Of a stretch of 42,493 bases of DNA, positions 36,184-42,493 are shown piece after piece (position 1 is the stretch's first letter; every line of letters starts with the position of its first letter). The notes beneath the pieces were generated by a model. It made no database searches and had not been told where the DNA came from. It saw nothing but the letters and a program-made list of their open reading frames with translations. The stretch is from contig QEVN01000010.1 of the NCBI GenBank assembly GCA_003576795.1, positions 1 through 42,493 on the forward strand, in the 5' to 3' direction. The position numbers and the translations under genes are program-made. Source of the DNA: Burkholderiales bacterium. GTDB taxonomy: Bacteria; Pseudomonadota; Gammaproteobacteria; Burkholderiales; Burkholderiaceae_E.

Positions 36184-38286
36184 ATGAGCGCTACCGGGCG
36201 AACATTGAGGCTCGCGGTGGACGTCGGAGGCACGTTCACGGACGTCACCCTCTTCGATCCCGCCACCGGCTCGCTGCTGTCGGCCAAGACGACGACGACA
36301 CCGCAGAACCGCGCGCTCGGCGTGCTCGACGGCATCCATGCCGCGCTGCAGGCCGCGGACGCGAACGCCGCCCGGGTTGCCGAGGTCGTGCACGGTTCCA
36401 CGACCGGAACGAATGCGTTGATCGAACGCACCGGGGCACGAGTCGGCCTGCTCACCACCCAGGGCTTCCGCGACGTCCTCGAAATCGGCCGCATCATGCG
36501 ACCCGACGCCGGCCTCTACGATTTCTCGGTCGACCTGCCGCTGCCCCTGGTTCCCCGCCATCTGCGCCTCGAGGTGCCGGAACGGCTGGACGCCCAGGGG
36601 AAGGTGCTGCTCGCGCTCGACGAGAGGGCCGTGATCGACGCCGCCCGGATCTTCGCGCGCGAGGGCGTGGAAGCCGTCGCGGTGTGCTTCCTCTTCGCGT
36701 TCCTCGACCCCCGCCACGAGGAAGCCGCCGAGCGGATCCTCGCGAAGCATCTGCCCGGCGTACCGATCAGCCTGTCTTCGCGCGTATGCCCGGAGATCCG
36801 CGAATACGAGCGCAGCTCCACGACGGTGATCAACGCGTATCTCACTCCCGTGATGTCCACCTACCTCGATTCGCTGCAGGCACGCCTGCACGAATCGCTG
36901 GGACCGGTGCGCCTGTCGGTGATCCAGGCCAATGGCGGGGCGACGTCGATCGCCGCGGCGCGGCGCAAGTCGGTGACCACGGTCAACTCGGGGCCGGCCG
37001 GCGGCGTCGTCGCCGCGGCTTTCTACGGCCGACGCAACGGACGCGATCGACTCGTATCGGTGGACATGGGCGGAACGTCGTTCGACATCGGCCTGGTCGA
37101 GAACGGCGTCTGTGCGGTCACGACCGAAGGCAGTTTCCAGGGCCTTCCGGTCCGCGTGCCGATCATCGACCTGCACATCATCGGCGCGGGCGGCGGTTCG
37201 ATCGCGTTTCGCGATCCGGGCGGCGCCATCCAGGTGGGACCCCAATCGGCGGGGGCGGAACCGGGGCCTGCGTGTTACGGACGCGGCGGCACGCGACCCA
37301 CGGTGACCGATGCGAACCTCGTCCTCGGGCGCTTGAGCGCCGACTATTTCAACGGGGGGCGGATGCGGCTGCATGCCGAGTCGGCGCATCGGGCCGTCCG
37401 CGCGCTCGCCGAGCAGATGGGCATGAGCGTCGAAGAGACCGCGCTCGGCATCGTCCGCGTCGTCAACGCCAACATGGCGAAAGGGATCGCGGCGGTGACG
37501 ATCCTGCGAGGCATCGACGTGCGGGACTTCTCGCTGCTGTCGTTCGGCGGAGCGGGAGGCGTCCATGCCGTGGAACTGGCGCGTGCGCTGTCGATGCGCG
37601 AGGCGATCGTGCCGCCCTTGCCCGGGACCTTTTCGGCGGTCGGCCTGCTCGTGACCGATGTGCGCCACGACTACGTCGTCGCGCTCGGCGGCATCCGCGC
37701 GAACGACGTCGTTCCGGGCGATCTCGAAGCGTCGTACCGGGAATTGGAACGCGAGGCGGCGGAGGAGCTCGCCGCCGAGGGGTTCCAGGGCAGTTCCGCG
37801 ACGTTCGTGCGCATCGCGGACCTGAAAGTTGCCGGACAGACGTACGAGCTTTCGCTGCCGCTTCCGGAGAGGGGACCGGTCACCCGGACGGGAGTGGACG
37901 CGCTGATCGATGCGTTCGCGCGCCTGTACCGCGAGCGCTATGCCTTCTTCTTCGACGGCGAACCGATCGAAATCGTCAATCTGCGACTGGCCGCTCTCGG
38001 CCACAACGACCCGATCGTGCTGCCTGCCGCCGAGCGCGGTCATCCCGATCCGGCGGTGGCGCGCAAGGGCACGCGGCCCGTCTACTTCGAAAGCGCGGGC
38101 TTCCTCGATACGGCGATCTACGAGCGCAGCCGGCTGCGTCCGGGCATGGTCGTCGAAGGGCCCGCTCTCGTCGAGGAGCAGACGTCGTCGACGCTCGTGC
38201 CTCCAGGCTCGCACGCGGAAGTCCTCGAAGACTTCGGTCTCGTCATACCGCTCGCCGAAGATCAGTCGCAAGGAGATCGAGCATGA
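36184..38286 (+). CDS. hyuA: hydantoinase/oxoprolinase family protein, HyuA subunit
   Basis: A 700-residue ATP-binding subunit of the HyuA/HyuB (N-methylhydantoinase/5-oxoprolinase/acetone carboxylase) family. It has the ASKHA nucleotide motif LAVDVGGTFTDVTLFD at the start, GSTTGTNALIERTGARVGLL, GRIMRPDAGLYDF, SVDMGGTSFDIGL, IGAGGGSIA and the late LSFGGAGGVHAVELA. Family members use ATP to activate a cyclic amide or ketone before HyuB opens or carboxylates it. The exact substrate cannot be read from sequence. The ATG at 36184 follows GTAGGAAAGACCC. It has its own operator and overlaps hyuB by ATGA. Confidence 0.93.
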   Translation: MSATGRTLRLAVDVGGTFTDVTLFDPATGSLLSAKTTTTPQNRALGVLDGIHAALQAADANAARVAEVVHGSTTGTNALIERTGARVGLLTTQGFRDVLEIGRIMRPDAGLYDFSVDLPLPLVPRHLRLEVPERLDAQGKVLLALDERAVIDAARIFAREGVEAVAVCFLFAFLDPRHEEAAERILAKHLPGVPISLSSRVCPEIREYERSSTTVINAYLTPVMSTYLDSLQARLHESLGPVRLSVIQANGGATSIAAARRKSVTTVNSGPAGGVVAAAFYGRRNGRDRLVSVDMGGTSFDIGLVENGVCAVTTEGSFQGLPVRVPIIDLHIIGAGGGSIAFRDPGGAIQVGPQSAGAEPGPACYGRGGTRPTVTDANLVLGRLSADYFNGGRMRLHAESAHRAVRALAEQMGMSVEETALGIVRVVNANMAKGIAAVTILRGIDVRDFSLLSFGGAGGVHAVELARALSMREAIVPPLPGTFSAVGLLVTDVRHDYVVALGGIRANDVVPGDLEASYRELEREAAEELAAEGFQGSSATFVRIADLKVAGQTYELSLPLPERGPVTRTGVDALIDAFARLYRERYAFFFDGEPIEIVNLRLAALGHNDPIVLPAAERGHPDPAVARKGTRPVYFESAGFLDTAIYERSRLRPGMVVEGPALVEEQTSSTLVPPGSHAEVLEDFGLVIPLAEDQSQGDRA

Positions 38287-39959
38287 CCGACGTCGTCACG
38301 ATGCAGGTGATCCGGTACGGCCTCGAGCAGGTCGCCGACGAGATGGGCAACACGCTCGTTCGCACCGGCCGCTCGACGATCATCACGGAGATCAAGGACA
38401 TCTCGTGCGTGGTGACCGATGCCGCGGGGCAGACGATCGCCCAGGCGCACCACAACCCCAGCCTGCTGGCCGGCTTCGAGATCACGATGAAGGAGCTGGT
38501 CGCCGCCTATCCGCCGGAATCGCTGGCGCCGGGCGACGTGATCATCACGAACGATCCGTATCGCGGCGGCCAGCACATCATGGACCTGTATGCGATCGCA
38601 CCGGCATTCCATTCGGGGAAGCTGATCGGCTTCGTCGGCAACATCACCCATCATTCAGACCTGGGCGGTGTGGCGGCCGGGGGCGTGGCCGGCGGCATCC
38701 GGGAGATCTATCTCGAGGGCCTCAGGCTGCCGATGGTCAAGCTGTACAAGGCAGGGCGGGAAGACGCCGAGATCGTCGCGATCATTGCCAACCAGATACG
38801 CGTGCCGGAGAAGACGCTCGGAGACATCCGCGCGCAGGTCGCCTCGCTGAGGGTGGGCACCGAGCGCCTCGACCGGATGTTCCGGCGCTACGGGGAGCAG
38901 ACGATGCGCGCGTCCTGCGCGGAACTGCTCGACTACTCCGAGCGACGGATGCGCGCCGGCCTCCTGGAGCTGGCTGCCGGAACGTACGAGGCAGAGGACT
39001 GGATCGACGACGACGGGATCGTCGATCGACCGATCCGCGTCGAAGTGAAGTTGCGAATCGGCGACGGGAAGGTCGTCGTCGATCTCAGCGGCAGCGATCC
39101 GCAGGCCGAGGGCAACATCAACTCGACGCTGGCGAACACCTTCGCCGCCGCCTACTACGTGATGATCGCCGTCGTCGACCCCGGCATTCCACCGAACTCC
39201 GGGTGTTATCGACCGATCGAGGTGATCACTCGCCCCGGTACGATCGTCCATCCGCTTCCGCCGGGCGCCGTCGCCGCGCGAACGAACACGTCGCAGAAGA
39301 TCGTCGAGGCGATGCTTCGCGCGCTTTCGGCAGCCGTGCCCGATCGGGTGACGGCAGGATCCCACGGGCAGATCAGCACCTGCGGCTTCGGCGGGCGCCA
39401 CCCGAGCGACGGAAAGCCGTTCGTCTATACCGATATCCAGGGCGGCGGATCGGGCGCGCGTCCGTACCGCGACGGCAGGGACGGACAGGACAGCCACCTC
39501 CCGCGCTTCATGAACACGCCGGTCGAAGTGCTCGAGCGGCAGTTTCCGGTGCGCATCGAACGGTACGAGTTCATCCGAGATTCGGGAGGGCCGGGCACTT
39601 TCCGCGGCGGCCTTGCGCTGCGACGGGACATCCGCATCCTTGCCGATCGCGTGAGCTTCGCCCGGTACGGCGATCGCCACAAGTTCGCTCCGCAGGGCCT
39701 GTTCGGCGGTCTTCCCGGCTCGTGCGGAAAGTTCGTGCTGAACCCGGGGACTCCCGGCGAACGCGTCCTGGCTTCGAAAGGACTGGACATGCTCGCCGAA
39801 GGCGATGTCGTCAGCATCCGGCTGCCGGGGGCGGGGGGCTACGGAGACCCCCGGCGACGCGAGCGCTCGGCGGTCGCGGCCGACCTGCGCGACGATAAGA
39901 TCGGCCGGGAATCGGCGATCCGCGACTATGGCTGGCCGGAAACGGAGGATGCGGGATGA
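38283..39959 (+). CDS. hyuB: hydantoinase B/oxoprolinase family protein, HyuB subunit
   Basis: A 558-residue partner of HyuA. Seen are [58 protein letters not shown] (metal-binding Asp), [32 protein letters not shown] and the C-terminal [10 protein letters not shown]. HyuB hydrolyses the phosphorylated ring made by HyuA. The fused eukaryotic form is 5-oxoprolinase; here the two halves are separate as in N-methylhydantoinase and related bacterial enzymes. Start overlaps hyuA and the stop overlaps the CoA-transferase start (both ATGA), so the three proteins are made together. Confidence 0.93.
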   Translation: MTDVVTMQVIRYGLEQVADEMGNTLVRTGRSTIITEIKDISCVVTDAAGQTIAQAHHNPSLLAGFEITMKELVAAYPPESLAPGDVIITNDPYRGGQHIMDLYAIAPAFHSGKLIGFVGNITHHSDLGGVAAGGVAGGIREIYLEGLRLPMVKLYKAGREDAEIVAIIANQIRVPEKTLGDIRAQVASLRVGTERLDRMFRRYGEQTMRASCAELLDYSERRMRAGLLELAAGTYEAEDWIDDDGIVDRPIRVEVKLRIGDGKVVVDLSGSDPQAEGNINSTLANTFAAAYYVMIAVVDPGIPPNSGCYRPIEVITRPGTIVHPLPPGAVAARTNTSQKIVEAMLRALSAAVPDRVTAGSHGQISTCGFGGRHPSDGKPFVYTDIQGGGSGARPYRDGRDGQDSHLPRFMNTPVEVLERQFPVRIERYEFIRDSGGPGTFRGGLALRRDIRILADRVSFARYGDRHKFAPQGLFGGLPGSCGKFVLNPGTPGERVLASKGLDMLAEGDVVSIRLPGAGGYGDPRRRERSAVAADLRDDKIGRESAIRDYGWPETEDAG

Positions 39960-41173
39960 AGCCCCGGCGACGCCGCGTCGTTCTCTCGCTCGAGCAGGCG
40001 CTGTCGATGCCGCACGCGACACTCCGCTTCGTGCACAAGGGCTGGCGCGTCATCCGCATCGAGCCGACCCCGGCCGGCGCGACGCTGCCCGGCGACCCGA
40101 ACCGATACATCGGCAAGCGAATCGTCGGTGAGGACCGGCGCAGCTACTTCATCGCGCAGAACGTCGGCAAGGAGGCGATCGCACTCGACCTGAAGAACCC
40201 GCAGGGCCGGCAACTTCTGCGTCGCATCATCGAAGCGCTCGACGTCGACGTGTTCTGCTGCAACACGCTGCCGAGGCGCTATCGGCAGTTGGGCATCGAC
40301 TACGAGACGCTGTCGGCGGTGAAGCCCGATCTCGTCTGGGCCGGCATTTCGGCCATGGGTCCCGAATATCCGGACGCGCCCGGCTACGATCCGGCCATGC
40401 AGGCGATGGTCGGCTTCATGGAGCTCACCGGGGCGCGCGACGGGCCGCCGATGCTTTCCGGGGTTCCGCTGATCGACCTCAAGGCCGGCGACGACGTCTA
40501 CGCCGAAGTCATGGCAGCGCTCCTCGAGCGCGAAGAAACCGGATGCGGGCGCGAGATCCACGTCTCGATGCTGCAATCCGCCGCATCCTGGCTCGTCACG
40601 ACGATGCCGTTGCTGAACTTCGATTGCGACCCTTCCGAGATCGGGCGTGCGGGCAACGAGCACCGCAAGTTCATCCCGACGAACGCGTATCCGACCGCCG
40701 ACGGCTTCGTGTTCGTGGCGATCGGCAACGACCTGCAATGGAAGCGGCTCACGCAGATCCCCAAGTTCGCCGACCTCGCCGGCGAGACGCGGTGGACGCA
40801 GGAAGGCCGCCAGCAGGAGCGCGAGTCGATCCACGCGGAGATCGCCGGGATCACGCGTCGGTACACGAGGACCGAGCTGATGGAGGATTTCCGCCGCGCG
40901 ACGATTCCGCATGCGCCGATCCAGACGATCGAACAAGTCGCGGCGATGGAGCCGATCGCGCGCAGGATGAGCACCAGCACGATGCCCGACGGACGGACGA
41001 TCCGGCTGCAGCCGCCTGCGGTGGATCTCGACCGGCCCGCTCATTTCGCCTTCCCGCCTCGCTACGGGGAACATACGGCGTCGGTGCTCCGCGAGGCCGG
41101 TGTCGACGACGCCGAGTGCGCAAGGCTCGCGGCAAGCGGAGTCGTATCGCTCGGCCAGCCCAAGCCGGGCTGA
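39956..41173 (+). CDS. class III (CaiB/Frc-like) CoA-transferase
   Basis: A 405-residue family III CoA-transferase. The usual opening (GLRVLDL..AGP) is altered: here the protein starts with [19 protein letters not shown], then WRVIRIEP. Later motifs are normal: [22 protein letters not shown], the probable catalytic Asp in [23 protein letters not shown] and [17 protein letters not shown]. The family moves CoA between carboxylic acids through an aspartyl-CoA intermediate. Translational coupling to hyuB suggests that it activates the ring-opening product. The changed N-terminus could mean an unusual donor or acceptor. Confidence 0.88.
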   Translation: MKPRRRRVVLSLEQALSMPHATLRFVHKGWRVIRIEPTPAGATLPGDPNRYIGKRIVGEDRRSYFIAQNVGKEAIALDLKNPQGRQLLRRIIEALDVDVFCCNTLPRRYRQLGIDYETLSAVKPDLVWAGISAMGPEYPDAPGYDPAMQAMVGFMELTGARDGPPMLSGVPLIDLKAGDDVYAEVMAALLEREETGCGREIHVSMLQSAASWLVTTMPLLNFDCDPSEIGRAGNEHRKFIPTNAYPTADGFVFVAIGNDLQWKRLTQIPKFADLAGETRWTQEGRQQERESIHAEIAGITRRYTRTELMEDFRRATIPHAPIQTIEQVAAMEPIARRMSTSTMPDGRTIRLQPPAVDLDRPAHFAFPPRYGEHTASVLREAGVDDAECARLAASGVVSLGQPKPG

Positions 41174-41232
41174 CGGCGCATCCGGTCGATACGCCCCCTG
41201 TTCGAAGGCGCACCGCACGCGCCCCGGGTGTT

Positions 41233-41238
41233 TATGAT
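41233..41238 (+). promoter_or_regulatory. candidate -10 of the MetE-like gene
   Basis: TATGAT lies 27 bp before the ATG at 41265 in a short AT-rich patch. No good -35 is seen. The GGTCGACC palindrome is absent here, which suggests that this gene is outside the island regulon. Confidence 0.3.
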
Positions 41239-41264
41239 TCTCCGATACGCCCGAGGAGCCGCCG

Positions 41265-42365
41265 ATGACGATGCCCATTCCCTTTCGCGCCGACCACGTC
41301 GGCAGCCTGCTGCGCCCCGCCTGGCTCGCCGAGGAGCGCGCGCGCTGGCGTCGCGGCGAGATCGACGCGCCGACGCTGCGCGCCGCCGAAGACCGTGCGA
41401 TCGGCGAGGCGGTGCAGCGGCAGGAAGCGATCGGCCTGCAATCGATCACCGACGGCGAGTTCCGCCGCGACTGGTGGCACCTCGATTTCCTGTCGCAACT
41501 CGACGGCGTGACGCTGAAGGAGAACCCCGGCCCGAAGTTCGGCGTCGACGCCGCCTCCGAGCAGCCGCCGATCGCCACCGTGACCGGCCGCGTCTCGTGC
41601 GGCCGGCCGATCATGGTCGACCACTTCGCGTTCCTGAACGAGCAGACGACGCGCACGGCGAAGATGACGATCCCGTCGCCGTCGATGCTGCATCTGCGCG
41701 GCGGGCGCGCGGCGATCTCGAAGGAGGCCTATCCCGATCTCGACGCGTTCTGGTCCGACGTCGCGCAGGCCTACCGCACGGCGATCCGCCATCTGGCCGA
41801 CGCCGGCTGCCGCTACCTGCAGCTCGACGACATCACCTTCGCCTACCTGTGCGATCCGAAGATCCAGGCCACCTGCCGCGCCAACGGCGACGATCCGGCC
41901 GCGCTTCCGCGCACCTACGCGAACGCCATCAACGCCGCACTCGAAGGCCGCCCCGACGGCCTGCACGTCACGATGCACACCTGCCGCGGCAACTTCCGCA
42001 GCGCGTGGGTCGCCGAAGGCGGCTACGACCCGGTCGTCGAAGCGATGTTCTCGACGAAGGTCGACGGCTACTTCATGGAATTCGACAGCGCCCGCGCCGG
42101 CGGCTTCGAGCCGCTGAAAGCCCTGCCCGCCGGCAAGCGCGTCGTGCTCGGTCTCGTCACCACGAAGAGCGGCTCGCTCGAATCGAAGGACGCGCTGAAA
42201 CGCCGCATCGAAGAAGCGTCGCGTTTCGTGCCCCTCGAGAACCTGTGCCTGTCCCCGCAATGCGGCTTCTCGAGCACGCACCACGGCAACGCGCTCTCGC
42301 AGGAAGAGCAATGGCGCAAGCTGGAGCGCGTGGTGGAAGTGGCCCGGGAAGTGTGGGGCGACTGA
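41265..42365 (+). CDS. MetE C-terminal-domain-like methyltransferase (YxjG/YxjH type)
   Basis: A 366-residue TIM-barrel protein related to the catalytic half of cobalamin-independent methionine synthase. It starts with FRADHVGSLLRPAWL and has IGLQSITDGEFRRDWW, CRYLQLDDITFAYLC and HVTMHTCRGNFRSAW. The zinc ligands of MetE can be traced: His and Cys in MHTCRGN, Glu in YFMEFD and Cys in LSPQCGFSS. It lacks the N-terminal MetE half, so the methyl donor may differ from methyl-tetrahydrofolate triglutamate. RBS GAGGAGCCGCCG precedes the ATG at 41265. It stands between the island and a convergent dehydrogenase gene. Confidence 0.88.
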   Translation: MTMPIPFRADHVGSLLRPAWLAEERARWRRGEIDAPTLRAAEDRAIGEAVQRQEAIGLQSITDGEFRRDWWHLDFLSQLDGVTLKENPGPKFGVDAASEQPPIATVTGRVSCGRPIMVDHFAFLNEQTTRTAKMTIPSPSMLHLRGGRAAISKEAYPDLDAFWSDVAQAYRTAIRHLADAGCRYLQLDDITFAYLCDPKIQATCRANGDDPAALPRTYANAINAALEGRPDGLHVTMHTCRGNFRSAWVAEGGYDPVVEAMFSTKVDGYFMEFDSARAGGFEPLKALPAGKRVVLGLVTTKSGSLESKDALKRRIEEASRFVPLENLCLSPQCGFSSTHHGNALSQEEQWRKLERVVEVAREVWGD

Positions 42366-42493
42366 TCAGCTGAACGCCTGGATTCCCGTCTGCGCCCGGC
42401 CGAGGATCAGGGCGTGGATGTCGTGCGTGCCCTCGTAGGTGTTGACCACCTCCAGGTTCACCAGGTGGCGCGCCACGCCGAACTCGTCGGAGA
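42366..42493 (-). CDS. gcdH: glutaryl-CoA dehydrogenase, C-terminal end (partial)
   Basis: The minus strand encodes a 41-residue C-terminus running off the window edge, with [20 protein letters not shown] and [15 protein letters not shown] before the stop. This is the conserved end of the acyl-CoA dehydrogenase family, including TYEGTHDIH near the active site, and is closest to glutaryl-CoA dehydrogenases, which turn glutaryl-CoA into crotonyl-CoA in lysine, tryptophan and benzoate breakdown. The 5' part lies beyond base 42493. It directly abuts the stop of the MetE-like gene. Confidence 0.88.
   Translation of the reverse strand, partial: SDEFGVARHLVNLEVVNTYEGTHDIHALILGRAQTGIQAFS

Overview
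The window is about 42.5 kb of very GC-rich, densely packed bacterial chromosome. Gene content and order point to a betaproteobacterium, probably Burkholderiales: a transketolase-gapA-pgk-pyk-class II aldolase run is followed by purC-purE-purK-Sua5, and nearby are rsmE, a spermidine synthase and a BoxR-type regulator. This assignment is by gene order and protein resemblance only; no rRNA or tRNA gene is present to confirm it.

Layout. (1) 1-5.2 kb: a DUF1631 protein, a barstar-like protein, rsmE, and a natural SpeD-SpeE fusion that should make spermidine from putrescine in one polypeptide. Both rsmE and speDE carry in-frame 21-bp tandem repeats encoding heptads. (2) 5.6-16.8 kb: central carbon metabolism (tkt, gapA, a small unknown gene, pgk, pyk, fba). 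Between pgk and pyk sits a four-gene cassette: a Tat-like exported protein, a PqqD-like protein, an HprK-related kinase and a nucleotidyltransferase. It matches the computationally named but functionally unknown HPr-rel-A system and is preceded by a convincing sigma-54 type -24/-12 element. A 278-bp element bounded by perfect 59-bp inverted repeats lies between pyk and fba. (3) 17.0-22.9 kb: a small monooxygenase-like protein, a TauE/SafE exporter, a hydroxypyruvate isomerase-like enzyme, purC, purE, purK and a Sua5/TsaC protein, ending in a strong hairpin. (4) 22.9-29.0 kb: a triple-domain universal stress protein, an alpha/beta hydrolase divergent from a BoxR-like regulator, a benzoate-CoA ligase, uracil phosphoribosyltransferase and a MaoC-type hydratase.

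(5) 29.0-41.2 kb: an accessory catabolic island. On the minus strand are an FAD/2Fe-2S reductase (PyrK-like), a dihydroorotate dehydrogenase 1B-like enzyme and a double-domain EthD-like protein. On the plus strand are a GntR/FCD regulator, a complete TRAP transporter (P, Q, M), an arylmalonate decarboxylase/maleate isomerase-like enzyme, HyuA and HyuB (hydantoinase/oxoprolinase) and a class III CoA-transferase. Three promoters in the island share one layout: TTGACA/G, an 18-19 bp spacer, an A/T-rich -10, and a palindrome built on GGTCGACC that overlaps or abuts the -10. This looks like one regulon of the local GntR protein. The dehydrogenase differs from orotate enzymes at two positions of the pyrimidine pocket, so the island may degrade a cyclic amide/imide that has not been described. 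(6) 41.2-42.5 kb: a MetE C-terminal-like methyltransferase and the 3' end of a glutaryl-CoA dehydrogenase gene.

Functions are read from protein motifs and context without database searches. Start codons were chosen from ribosome binding sites, overlaps and family lengths, and alternatives are given where they matter.
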